A DNA stretch of 7,473 nucleotides from JAUVIB01 sp964424545 (GCA_964424545.1 CAYRJN010000187.1:1-7473), one strand, 5' to 3'. Counted from the stretch's first letter, positions 1-7,268 are shown. The notes: generated by a model from the letters alone, not told the origin. Made by a program: numbers and translations.

Positions 1-6
1 AAAATA

Positions 7-816
7 TTATGCCTTGATATAGCTATAAAAATTAACTGCGAAACTTGAGTATATTATTTCCGCCAACAGTTCTAACGGATGGCGCACGCTGCGGCCCATG
101 CCGTCGTCAATTTGTTCGCTGCATGATACGCCGCTGGCAAGAACGCTTCTTTTTGTTTTATTATCTCCCGCTTCCGATTGTTCAATTTGTTTAAAGAGTT
201 GTCGTCCGGCTTCCATACTTACTTCATAAAATTCTTTTTTAAAACCGAAACTACCGGCCATACCGCAGCATTCCACATCGGAATAAACCACGTTAAAACC
301 CAACGCCTGTAAAATTCGCTTAGTTGCTTGCTCTCCGCCGATGGTTTTCTGCTGACAATGGGGATGATAAAATATATCCTTACTTTCGGCTTTGGATATA
401 TCAAATATTTCGGCAAGGGAAAGATTATTATCGTTAATTATTTTCTCAAGATATTCAAGCGGTTCAAACGCGTGAGAACTCAATTTTCGGAAAGCGTCCT
501 CATCGTTTAGCAAATGCCTATAATCGCGGCGGAACATGGCCAGCACGCTGGGTTCCACGACCACAATATCGCGTCCTTGCTCAATAAAAGACATTAAATA
601 CTTGCCGGTTTTAATGGCCCGTTTTGCGGCTGTGGCAATCATACCCTGCGACAAAGCCGCCCGTCCGTCGGGAAGCGCCTCGCTTAGTTGTAAATTCACG
701 CCGACGGCTTTCAAAATCTTCGCCGCCGCCAAACCGCGCTGCGGATAATTATAATTCGTGTAAATATCGGCAAATAAAAGAACTTTATAATTATTATAAA
801 TCTCTTTTTTATTCAT
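7..816 (-). CDS. CCG-domain iron-sulfur protein, LutA/GlcF-like or FAD-oxidase C-terminal-like
   Basis: This 269-residue protein is probably the electron-transfer iron-sulfur subunit of a lactate or glycolate type oxidase. Its second half has a complete CCG (cysteine-rich) domain: HPHCQQ at 151-156, ECCGMAGSFG at 182-191 and SGVSCSEQ at 229-236. The ADIYTNYNYP stretch near residue 16 and the ECCGMAGSFG block resemble the C-terminal module of FAD-linked oxidases as much as stand-alone LutA (about 240 residues). In the first half the usual CCGR is PDGR (49-52), and the usual Cys of EPSC is Val91, so only one cysteine cluster looks functional. The ATG lies inside the 3' end of lutB (8-base overlap) and is preceded by GGGGA at good spacing, which indicates translational coupling. 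The stop is 6 bases from the window edge, so downstream genes are unseen. The family is secure; the exact substrate is not. Confidence 0.85.
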   Translation of the reverse strand: MNKKEIYNNYKVLLFADIYTNYNYPQRGLAAAKILKAVGVNLQLSEALPDGRAALSQGMIATAAKRAIKTGKYLMSFIEQGRDIVVVEPSVLAMFRRDYRHLLNDEDAFRKLSSHAFEPLEYLEKIINDNNLSLAEIFDISKAESKDIFYHPHCQQKTIGGEQATKRILQALGFNVVYSDVECCGMAGSFGFKKEFYEVSMEAGRQLFKQIEQSEAGDNKTKRSVLASGVSCSEQIDDGMGRSVRHPLELLAEIIYSSFAVNFYSYIKA

Positions 817-2314
817 TAATTTCCCCGCTCATTTTTTTATATTGGGCAATCAAGGTCTCTTTTTTGAATTGCGGCAGTTTACGTCGTTTATCAACGGAAA
901 ACAGAAGGGACATAAGCCTGCGACTAACGGTAAGCGAGCTGAACCAATTGGAAAGCGGAGCTAACAAGGATCCCAAACGGGCAAAAAAGTAATAATTGGC
1001 AAAAAATTGTTTTTGCAATGAGCTGTGTCTGTCTTCGGCCGCCGTGGGCATAAAACGGGATAGAAACGAAGCGGCATAATCCTTTTCCATTACATTCAAC
1101 CGCGAACGAATATTTTCGGTCAGCCAGGGGATATCAATTCTAACCGGACATTGATTAATACAGCGCGAGCAACCCGTACATAGATCGGCAAAGCGGGCAT
1201 TTTCCAAGCGGCTTGTGCCGGCTTCCCATACGGACCCGATGCCCCCGGAGTAAGTTTCTCCGCCAAAAGCATGGCCCCCGAGCGTTTGGAAATTAGCGCA
1301 GACATTTAGGCAGGCGCTGCAGCGAATACAATAAAGCGCCTCTTTGATAACGGCGTCGTCTCTCATCGTCATGCGGCCGTTATCCAACAGCACAAGATGA
1401 AATTCGCGTTCTTCGGCTTTACGGCCGCCTTTAAAATCATATACGGGTAATTTTAACGGCGGTCGTAAAATATTGGTGTAAGAAGTCAACGGTTGTCCGG
1501 TGCCGCTCGGCGCCAGCAATTCAATAAAGATCGGAATATCGGCGCGCCGCTTAATAATTTTTTCCACTCCCGCCAGGGCGATATGCACCGGGGGCAGCGT
1601 GGTTGTCATACGAATATTGCCTTCGCTTTCCACCAAAACGATCGTCCCCGTATCGGCGGCGATAAGATTGGCCCCGCTGATACCCACATCGGCGTTTAAA
1701 AATTTCTTTCTCAGCCGGCTGCGGGCAAAAACGGTTAACTCTTCTCCGCTTTCCAACGGCTCGTCGGGATGAAATTTTTCTTTGAACAGCTTGGCGATGC
1801 GTTCGCGCGTGCGATGAATTGCCGGCGCCACAATGTGCGAAGGCTGCTCATCGGCGACTTGCAGGATAAATTCCGCCAAATCCGTTTCGGCCACTTCGAT
1901 ACCCGCCTCCTGCAAAACGCGATTTAATTTGGTCTCTTCCGATGTCATCGATTTGGCTTTTACCACCAATTCGGCATTGTGTTTAAGACAGACGTTTTTT
2001 ATATATTCGTTAGCATCGGCGGCGTTTTTGGCGAGATAAAAACGGCCGCCGCGTTTCGTAATTTGTTGTTTCAATTCTTCGACAAGCTGCGGTGTTGAGG
2101 CAATGGATTCTTCTTTAATGGCGCGGGCGCGGTCTTTTAAGGCTTTGTAATCTTCAATATCGGCGACGGCTTTGTAACGGTTCCGATTAAAGGTGTCGGT
2201 GTTGCGCCGAACTGCTTCGCTTTCTAATTCAATAGCCATTCGGATAGCACTTTCAAAATTTTCTTTTGAACTTTTATCGGCTACCGATTTAGGGTTTATG
2301 GTTTTATAATCCAT
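809..2314 (-). CDS. lutB: LutB/LldF-type iron-sulfur protein of lactate utilisation
   Basis: This 501-residue cytoplasmic protein belongs to the LutB/LldF/YkgF family, the subunit that carries electrons during oxidation of lactate to pyruvate. Residues of about 75-305 form a LUD domain with the hallmark ADVGISGANLIAADTGT (208-224). A ferredoxin-like segment follows with two 4Fe-4S motifs: Cys329, 332, 335 and 339 (CIRCSACLNVC), then Cys379, 382, 385 and 389 followed by Pro (CTGCSRCINQCP). The GGHAFGGETYSGGIGS stretch between them is typical of the family. Length is close to the usual 470-500 residues and all eight cysteines are present. It overlaps the downstream CCG-domain gene by 8 bases and lies 194 bases after lutC. 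The ribosome site is weak (GAG before the ATG). The family call is firm; L-lactate as substrate is inferred from characterised relatives. Confidence 0.93.
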   Translation of the reverse strand: MDYKTINPKSVADKSSKENFESAIRMAIELESEAVRRNTDTFNRNRYKAVADIEDYKALKDRARAIKEESIASTPQLVEELKQQITKRGGRFYLAKNAADANEYIKNVCLKHNAELVVKAKSMTSEETKLNRVLQEAGIEVAETDLAEFILQVADEQPSHIVAPAIHRTRERIAKLFKEKFHPDEPLESGEELTVFARSRLRKKFLNADVGISGANLIAADTGTIVLVESEGNIRMTTTLPPVHIALAGVEKIIKRRADIPIFIELLAPSGTGQPLTSYTNILRPPLKLPVYDFKGGRKAEEREFHLVLLDNGRMTMRDDAVIKEALYCIRCSACLNVCANFQTLGGHAFGGETYSGGIGSVWEAGTSRLENARFADLCTGCSRCINQCPVRIDIPWLTENIRSRLNVMEKDYAASFLSRFMPTAAEDRHSSLQKQFFANYYFFARLGSLLAPLSNWFSSLTVSRRLMSLLFSVDKRRKLPQFKKETLIAQYKKMSGEINE

Positions 2315-2328
2315 ACAAACTCATTTTG

Positions 2329-2357
2329 TTTATATTATTATTTAAAAACTATTGCAA
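2329..2357 (-). promoter_or_regulatory. Possible sigma70-type promoter for lutB
   Basis: On the minus strand TTGCAA (2357-2352) and TATAAA (2334-2329) are separated by exactly 17 bases. The match is 4 of 6 to the -35 consensus and 5 of 6 to the -10 consensus. Transcription would begin only about 8-10 bases before the lutB start codon, giving a very short leader. The surrounding DNA is AT-rich, so chance matches are likely. It would allow lutB and the CCG gene to be made independently of lutC. Confidence 0.35.
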
Positions 2358-2394
2358 ACATGAACCAATTAGAACCGAAAATTTTCTTTTTTCT

Positions 2395-2470
2395 GGTTAT
2401 GCGGTTATTATTTCATAGTATAGGTATTTCAAAAAGTTACTTTTTAATTTTCGCCGTTGTCGGCATAACC
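2395..2470. repeat. Imperfect spacer structure between lutC and lutB with an 8-base inverted repeat
   Basis: The arms GGTTATGC (2395-2402) and GCATAACC (2463-2470) are exact reverse complements about 60 bases apart. A direct repeat of GGTTAT with an 8-base period lies at the left arm (2395-2408). A small GC stem (GCCG with loop ACAA and CGGC, minus strand) sits beside the right arm. No strong terminator with a clean T-run is visible, and no open frame of credible length lies in the 2315-2508 spacer on the minus strand. It may be chance or a remnant of a regulatory element. Confidence 0.2.
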
Positions 2471-2508
2471 TTTTATAGAGAAGGGGCAGTGTATCAAGGC
2501 TTTACGTC

Positions 2509-3021
2509 TTATTTCAACAGAATAATATGTAAATATGCCGGGCCGTGCGCGCCGCGAACCAATTCGCCCATATCCGCCGTTGCGCTCGGACCGCTGATAA
2601 AGACAAAATCCCTCTCTTTAGCAGCTTGCAATTCAAATACATCCCGCGGGCGGGCGACAATGGAACTTAAAGACAAAACGGCAATATGTTTTTTAGGCAA
2701 AAGGCTCACGACCGTCCCGCTGTTATGGTCTAAGGACAGACAGATAGAACCGGTTCGGGCAACCGCCGCAAAAGCGTCGCTGATACCCACATCCGCCGTT
2801 TCCAGCTCTTTTTCCGACGGGGCGGCGTTAACTTTTCCGCTCTTTAAAAATTCGTCAAATATATGTGCAGGTAGATCAACCGGCGGGGCGTACACGACGT
2901 TTTCGGCAGAGCCGATCGCATTGTTAAGAGCTTGTGTCAATTCGTTCTTTTCTGCTGATATTATTTCAACGACGGCGCCGGCAGCTTCGGCCGTTTTTTT
3001 AAATTTCTCGAATAATTCCAT
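2509..3021 (-). CDS. lutC: LutC/YkgG-type LUD-domain protein
   Basis: This 170-residue protein is the LUD-domain subunit (LutC/YkgG family) that works with LutA and LutB in lactate oxidation; its exact biochemical role is poorly defined. Visible hallmarks are ADVGISDAFAAVARTGS (76-92) and the C-terminal SGPSATADMGELVRGAHGP (143-161). The ADVGIS motif is shared with the LUD domain of LutB next door. I chose the inner ATG at 3021 because MELFEKFKK matches the usual start of the family. An in-frame ATG at 3042 would add seven residues (MFTQLVI), and neither start has a clear ribosome site. At 170 residues it is shorter than many LutC proteins (about 200-240), mostly in the N-terminal half. It is the first gene of the minus-strand block and is divergent from the SDR gene. 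Confidence 0.88.
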   Translation of the reverse strand: MELFEKFKKTAEAAGAVVEIISAEKNELTQALNNAIGSAENVVYAPPVDLPAHIFDEFLKSGKVNAAPSEKELETADVGISDAFAAVARTGSICLSLDHNSGTVVSLLPKKHIAVLSLSSIVARPRDVFELQAAKERDFVFISGPSATADMGELVRGAHGPAYLHIILLK

Positions 3022-3118
3022 GATTACCAATTGTGTGAACATGCTGTTTACAATTGCAATAAAATATTAATTCATCCCATATTAAGCAATTATTTATATT
3101 ATTTTTTTTTAAAGACGC

Positions 3119-3149
3119 TTGCATTTAAAAATCTTTCGACGGATATTAT
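3119..3149 (+). promoter_or_regulatory. Weak candidate promoter for the SDR gene
   Basis: TTGCAT (3119-3124) and TATTAT (3144-3149) resemble -35 and -10 boxes, but the 19-base spacer is longer than ideal. TATTATTG also matches 7 of 8 positions of the Bacteroidota -7 element TAnnTTTG. Initiation near 3156 would leave the ribosome site at 3166 intact. The lutC-SDR intergenic region (3022-3175) is very AT-rich, so this is tentative. Confidence 0.25.
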
Positions 3150-3165
3150 TGCGAAATATAAACAC

Positions 3166-3170
3166 GGAGG
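3166..3170 (+). promoter_or_regulatory. Strong ribosome binding site that fixes the SDR start
   Basis: GGAGG lies five bases before the ATG at 3176. The frame is also open upstream to an ATG at 3119, but the added 19 residues (beginning MHLKIFRR) do not resemble any SDR. The start at 3176 puts the Rossmann motif at its usual position. It is the only clear Shine-Dalgarno of this strength in the window. Confidence 0.85.
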
Positions 3171-3175
3171 AAAAG

Positions 3176-3964
3176 ATGGAGTTAGGATTACAAGGTAAAA
3201 CCGCCGTTATACTTGCCGCCAGCAAAGGATTGGGAAAAGCGGCCGCAGCATCGCTGGGTCGGGAAGGCTGCAATATTGCTATTTGTTCCCGTTCGAAAAA
3301 TAATCTGAAAAAAAGCGCGGCTTATATCATGGAAATCAGCGGCGCCGATGTTTATACCGAAACCGTTGATGTTAACGACAAAGCGGCTATTGAGCGATTT
3401 ATTAAAAACAGCGGCAAAAGATTCGGCTCGCTTGATATTTTGGTAACCAACGCCGGCGGTCCGCCGGTAAAATCATTTATCGAAACAAGCGACGAAGAAT
3501 GGCACATTTGGTACGATACCACTTTTATGAGCGTTGTTCGTTCCATAAAAGCCGCTTTGCCTTTTATGCAGAGACAAAAATGGGGTCGCATTATCAATAT
3601 TACTTCCGTTTCCGTAAAGATGCCGGTAGAAAATCTTATCTACTCCAATTCTCTGCGCTTGGCGGTTATCGGTCTATCGAAAACGCTGTCGGAAGAACTT
3701 GGGAAATATAATATTACCGTAAATAACGTGGCTCCCGGTTATCATTTAACGGACGGCTTGGAAAGGATTATCACAAAAAAAGTGGAACAGGGGCAGGATC
3801 GTAAAGACGTTTTGCGTAAATTTTCCGACGGGGCTCCTTTGGGTCGAATCGGCAACCCGCGGGATTTAGCGGGATTAATTGCCTTCCTCGCTTCCGAACA
3901 GGCTTCCTTTATCAGCGGCACAACCATTCAGGTAGACGGGGGCTTGACAAAAAGCACGCTTTAG
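3176..3964 (+). CDS. Atypical short-chain dehydrogenase/reductase (SDR)
   Basis: This 262-residue protein has the length and fold signature of classical SDRs, which are NAD(P)-dependent cytoplasmic oxidoreductases. The nucleotide-binding turn is AASKGLG (14-20), where the usual first Gly of TGxxxGxG is Ala. The structural NAG is at 92-94. The catalytic-site Ser lies in ITSVS (142-146). The C-terminal SGTTIQVDGG (247-256) is the standard 3-oxoacyl-ACP-reductase-like ending. The active site is unusual: aligning to the following VIGL puts Ser157 and Arg161 where Tyr and Lys should be, with Tyr156 one place off. This matches an SDR branch annotated as 3-oxoacyl-ACP reductase-like that lacks the normal tetrad. 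It may be a reductase with altered chemistry or another function. It is divergent from lutC and convergent with the kinase block; the substrate is unknown. Confidence 0.87.
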   Translation: MELGLQGKTAVILAASKGLGKAAAASLGREGCNIAICSRSKNNLKKSAAYIMEISGADVYTETVDVNDKAAIERFIKNSGKRFGSLDILVTNAGGPPVKSFIETSDEEWHIWYDTTFMSVVRSIKAALPFMQRQKWGRIINITSVSVKMPVENLIYSNSLRLAVIGLSKTLSEELGKYNITVNNVAPGYHLTDGLERIITKKVEQGQDRKDVLRKFSDGAPLGRIGNPRDLAGLIAFLASEQASFISGTTIQVDGGLTKSTL

Positions 3965-3975
3965 CAAACTTATAG

Positions 3976-4125
3976 TCAGGTTGCTGCCGGAAATCGCACG
4001 ATAACACCCGTAGAATCGTTCAATTTAATGTATTTTAAATCCGGTTGGCGTTTTGCCGCTTGTTGAGTGAAAAAATAACGCTCTTTATCTCCTTTATATT
4101 TCAATATTCCGATATTATTTTCCAC
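3976..4125 (-). CDS. Possible small protein downstream of the histidine kinase, unrecognised
   Basis: An open frame with no stop runs from just inside the kinase 3' end to TGA at 3978-3976. From GTG at 4125 it encodes 49 residues, beginning (M)ENNIGILKYKGDKERY and ending GVIVRFPAAT. A TTG at 4134 would overlap the kinase stop as TTGA and give 52 residues. There is no ATG and only a loose AAGGA/GGA upstream, so the start is uncertain. Its amino-acid content is balanced and soluble, with charged residues and no runs, and codon choice looks like that of its neighbours, unlike AT-rich spacer DNA. It fills the gap between the kinase and the convergent SDR gene, leaving 11 bases. I do not recognise a family. 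It may be a coupled small gene, the 3' remnant of a larger lost gene, or chance. Confidence 0.42.
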   Translation of the reverse strand: MENNIGILKYKGDKERYFFTQQAAKRQPDLKYIKLNDSTGVIVRFPAAT

Positions 4126-4130
4126 AAAGA

Positions 4131-7100
4131 TCAAGTTCCGTTCTTTTCCTTAACAGGCGGTTGTTGAAATTCCAACGGCAATTCAATGGTAAAAGTAGTT
4201 GATTCTCCGTGAATACTTTCTACCGAAAGAGCGCCGCCATGACTGCGAATAATGCTGTAAGATATGCTTAATCCAAGGCCGGTTCCTTTATTGACGTCTT
4301 TAGTCGTAAAAAAGGGATCGAATATTTTAGAAATCACCTTTTTATCAATACCGGGCCCGTTATCCGAAAATTTAATAATTAATTTGTTATTCCTTTTAAA
4401 GCTTCTAATTTCAAGCTTTCCGCCTTTTTCCAAAGCTTGTATGGCATTCATGATAATATTTACGAAAACCTGATTTAACTGTCCCGGGTTGCAGTTGATT
4501 TCCGGATTAAAAGCCAAATCTTTTTTTATAATAATTTTATCGTCTATTTGTGGCTTTAATATCTTTAAACTGCTTTCAATACCTTCAACGGGAAAAGCTT
4601 TTTTCCATTCGGCCTGATCCAAACGTGAAAAGCTTTTAAGGTTTTGTACAATCTCTTTAACTGCACGGCTGCCTCGTTTGTTATCATCGATAATGGATTT
4701 TATGTCGTTCAAAATATCCGTAAATTCACCGGATATTTCCGAATTTCCAAGGGCTAATTCTTCAATCTCCTTAGTATAATTCTCCAATATTTGCATATTG
4801 GCATAAATAAAGCTGATAGGATTGTTTAATTCATGTGAAATGCCGGCCACAAGCTGACCGAGAGAAGCCATTTTTTCAGAATGAATCAATTGACTCTCTT
4901 TTTGCTGCAACTCTTTAAAAAGACGCGTCAACTCATTATTCTTGCGATCCAATTCTTTATTGGTTTTTTCCAATTGCTTTAAATATTCTTTTCTTATTTT
5001 GGATTCCGTCAGCTCTTTAATAAGTTCCGCTTCTTTTTTTATGTAATCATTGTTATCGATGGCAATCAACAGCTGATTTGTAATAGTGGCAATATTATGC
5101 AAATCTTCTTTATTAATATTATCGTTTTCATTATCAAGAAAAATCCCAAGATACCCGCTTTGCGACTGATTACCACGAATGGGCATCAATACATTCAATT
5201 TAAACGTTTCAAATACAGACGATAATTTTTTATTTTTACGGGATAAAAAAACCGTTTTCTCTTGTAAGAGCCGCTCTTGTTCAGAAGTTAGTTTATAAAC
5301 AATATCTATATTTAACGGCGGACGGCTATAAACCGTTTTTAAAATTTTTCCTTCTTGAAATAATATCGCCGTATGTGGAATTTGCGGATGCTTGTAAACG
5401 GAATCCAAAAAACGCCGATATAACTCGTCATTATCATAAATCCTCATCATCTCTTCGCTAAATTCCCGTAATCCTTCATTAAAAGCGGACTGCCTTTCTC
5501 GCTGTTTTTTCTGAAATTCAAAATAAACGCTAAGCGGCAACGAACCGGAAACGGAAAAACCCAGCAGAGAAATAAGGATAGCGAAAAAGGAGCGCTCGCG
5601 CAGAATAAAAATAAGACTGATCGCCCCAAAGAGCCAAATTATTAACAATGTCGCCATTTGAAAAGCATGCCAGTTATAGCGTCTTACACCGTAATAAGTA
5701 TAAAGATAAAGCCAGCCGAACAAAAACAGTAATAAAAAAGTATTAAGCCAAAAGGAGGCTTGTTTAATATGAAACAAAACAAATTTTTGACTTAAATAGA
5801 GCGCGCTGACAAAAGCGCTATACTCTTTAATCACATATCGCTTACCCGGTTCAAAATTATCCCGCAACACTTTTTTCCCGCTGGGAAACAATGCTTCCAT
5901 TTGTAAGCTGTCAAAATCATCGATGGCAAAAAACAATTGCGCCGAGCCGGATGATAAATAGGAACGATTAACGCCTACTTCACGATAAGCGATTAATTTC
6001 CTATGATTGCCATTGCCTTTAAACAGCGATACTTTTGTACCGACCGCATCACGATTGGATTTTATCCCGACAAATTTCAAGATAAGATAGTTTTTTTTAT
6101 TGGAAGGATTAAGAAAAAGTTGGCAATCACTGTTTTTATTGGAAATAAATATATCCAAATCACCGTCCAGGTCGAGATCGGCCGCCGCCGAACCGGTGCT
6201 GTATGCGCTGGAACTATCGCTGTCAAAATTATTTTCAAAAGCCCCTCTGCCGTCATTTAAATAAAGCCTATTTATGCCTTTTGCCGTAATCAGACAATCT
6301 AACCAGCCGTCTTGATTGAAGTCTTCAAAAAGCAAACCGTAAATAAAATCTCCGGGATGAGCAAAGGCAATATCCTTCATCAGCGTAAAGGAACCGCCGG
6401 TATTTCTATAGCAAAAAATATAGCCGTCGCGCGTAGCGACGAACAAATCCAAATCGCCGTCATTATCCACATCGGCGCAAGCGGCGCTGTTGGAAATATA
6501 ATTACCTTTAAGAGTAGGTAAATCGATGTCGACTTCAGTAAAAAAGCCGCGTCCGTCGTTAAACAACAAATTATCGGGATGTCCCCAATTGGCGATATAT
6601 ATATCCATATCGCCGTCATTGTCAAAATCTCCGGCGCAGGCGCCCTGACTTGTCTGCGAGCCGAAAATCTTATTCGTCCAAACCGTTTCTTTAAAGGTTT
6701 CATCGCCCCGATTAATTAACAAACGGTTACTGTAATGTTCATCCGTTAAGAATATATCAAGGTAGCCGTCGTTATCGGCGTCAAACCAAAGCGCTTGATT
6801 AATGTCGGCCAAGCCCAGCACATTAAGATCTTTGGTAATATTTTCAAATCTTAATGCGCCCATATTTTTAAAAAGGCTGTGTGTTTTACCCCAGCCGGCA
6901 ATAAAGATATCCGGGGTGCCGTCGTTGTTAAAATCTGCCGCATTGGAACCCAATTCCAAATTGGTTTTTCCACGGCGCATCAAATAACCGCCCAATCCGC
7001 TTGATATGGTTCGGCCTACAAAAGGAATAATACCCCCGTTATTTATCAACAGACGATTTAAGCCGCGAAAACAGACGATATAAAGGTCGGGATATTGGTC

Positions 7101-7250
7101 ATTATTCAAATCGCGAAAGGTTACGCCGTAAGCGTCCTGAATTTCGGGTATTAAACCTGCGATACGGTTGGCGCTAAGCATTTTAAAGTCATCCGCCAGG
7201 GAAGATTGTATGATAAACAGCGCCGAAAAAAACGCTATAAAAAATTTCAT
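4131..7250 (-). CDS. Membrane histidine kinase with FG-GAP/ASPIC (CRTAC-like) extracytoplasmic sensor
   Basis: This 1039-residue two-component sensor has an uncommon sensor end. A signal peptide (1-19, cut after SLA) is followed by seven FG-GAP/VCBS repeats with calcium-loop motifs (47-366) and an ASPIC/UnbV domain (about 399-475; NRDAVGTKVSLF, REVGVNRSYLSS, FPSGKK). Three membrane helices lie at about 500-519, 529-550 and 555-577. A weak GAF-like region (about 590-735) and a charged coiled coil (about 737-792) lead to the kinase core. The H-box is SLGQLVAGISHELNNP with His806 as phosphoacceptor; the N-box has Asn931 and Asn935; then come DNGPGI (963-968), FDPFFTTK (977-984) and GTGLGLSI (989-996). 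All catalytic boxes are intact. There is no receiver domain and no response regulator gene in the window. The ATG at 7250 has no evident Shine-Dalgarno, but the signal peptide supports it. The ligand is unknown. Confidence 0.93.
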   Translation of the reverse strand: MKFFIAFFSALFIIQSSLADDFKMLSANRIAGLIPEIQDAYGVTFRDLNNDQYPDLYIVCFRGLNRLLINNGGIIPFVGRTISSGLGGYLMRRGKTNLELGSNAADFNNDGTPDIFIAGWGKTHSLFKNMGALRFENITKDLNVLGLADINQALWFDADNDGYLDIFLTDEHYSNRLLINRGDETFKETVWTNKIFGSQTSQGACAGDFDNDGDMDIYIANWGHPDNLLFNDGRGFFTEVDIDLPTLKGNYISNSAACADVDNDGDLDLFVATRDGYIFCYRNTGGSFTLMKDIAFAHPGDFIYGLLFEDFNQDGWLDCLITAKGINRLYLNDGRGAFENNFDSDSSSAYSTGSAAADLDLDGDLDIFISNKNSDCQLFLNPSNKKNYLILKFVGIKSNRDAVGTKVSLFKGNGNHRKLIAYREVGVNRSYLSSGSAQLFFAIDDFDSLQMEALFPSGKKVLRDNFEPGKRYVIKEYSAFVSALYLSQKFVLFHIKQASFWLNTFLLLFLFGWLYLYTYYGVRRYNWHAFQMATLLIIWLFGAISLIFILRERSFFAILISLLGFSVSGSLPLSVYFEFQKKQRERQSAFNEGLREFSEEMMRIYDNDELYRRFLDSVYKHPQIPHTAILFQEGKILKTVYSRPPLNIDIVYKLTSEQERLLQEKTVFLSRKNKKLSSVFETFKLNVLMPIRGNQSQSGYLGIFLDNENDNINKEDLHNIATITNQLLIAIDNNDYIKKEAELIKELTESKIRKEYLKQLEKTNKELDRKNNELTRLFKELQQKESQLIHSEKMASLGQLVAGISHELNNPISFIYANMQILENYTKEIEELALGNSEISGEFTDILNDIKSIIDDNKRGSRAVKEIVQNLKSFSRLDQAEWKKAFPVEGIESSLKILKPQIDDKIIIKKDLAFNPEINCNPGQLNQVFVNIIMNAIQALEKGGKLEIRSFKRNNKLIIKFSDNGPGIDKKVISKIFDPFFTTKDVNKGTGLGLSISYSIIRSHGGALSVESIHGESTTFTIELPLEFQQPPVKEKNGT
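6153..7112 (-). repeat. Seven tandem FG-GAP/VCBS repeats inside the kinase gene
   Basis: DxDxDGxxD-type loops begin at residues 47, 106, 157, 208, 260, 310 and 358, a period of 48-52 residues except for 59 between the first two. The first copy is degenerate (DLNNDQYPD, no Gly); the others keep Asp at the first, fifth and ninth places with Gly at the sixth. Each is followed by a hydrophobic strand such as DIFIS. Seven copies fit a single seven-bladed beta-propeller with calcium bound in the loops. At DNA level the loops show as recurring CCGTC(A/G)TT blocks on the plus strand. Confidence 0.88.
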
Positions 7251-7268
7251 AATGTAAAGTTAATGTTA

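Noticed and set aside
624..992. Plus-strand 122-codon frame across the lutB / CCG-gene junction
   Set aside because: It is antisense to two genes with conserved motifs, and its Arg/Ser-rich product with no recognisable pattern is typical of a shadow frame.
2360..3070. Plus-strand 236-codon open frame antisense to lutC
   Set aside because: It covers lutC entirely on the opposite strand. lutC has clear LUD-family motifs, and the antisense product is an arbitrary Ser/Ala-rich sequence with no ribosome site. The hydrophobic first 50 residues come from AT-rich spacer.
3134..3162. TTTCGA-N17-TATAAA promoter-like pair before the SDR
   Set aside because: Its start point would fall inside the ribosome binding site, leaving no usable leader.
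3119..3175. N-terminal extension of the SDR from the upstream ATG
   Set aside because: The GGAGG five bases before 3176 and the normal position of the Rossmann motif support the inner start; the added residues do not fit the family.
6380..6703. Minus-strand 107-codon frame within the kinase repeats
   Set aside because: It is an out-of-frame reading of the FG-GAP repeats; the kinase frame has intact periodic calcium-loop motifs.
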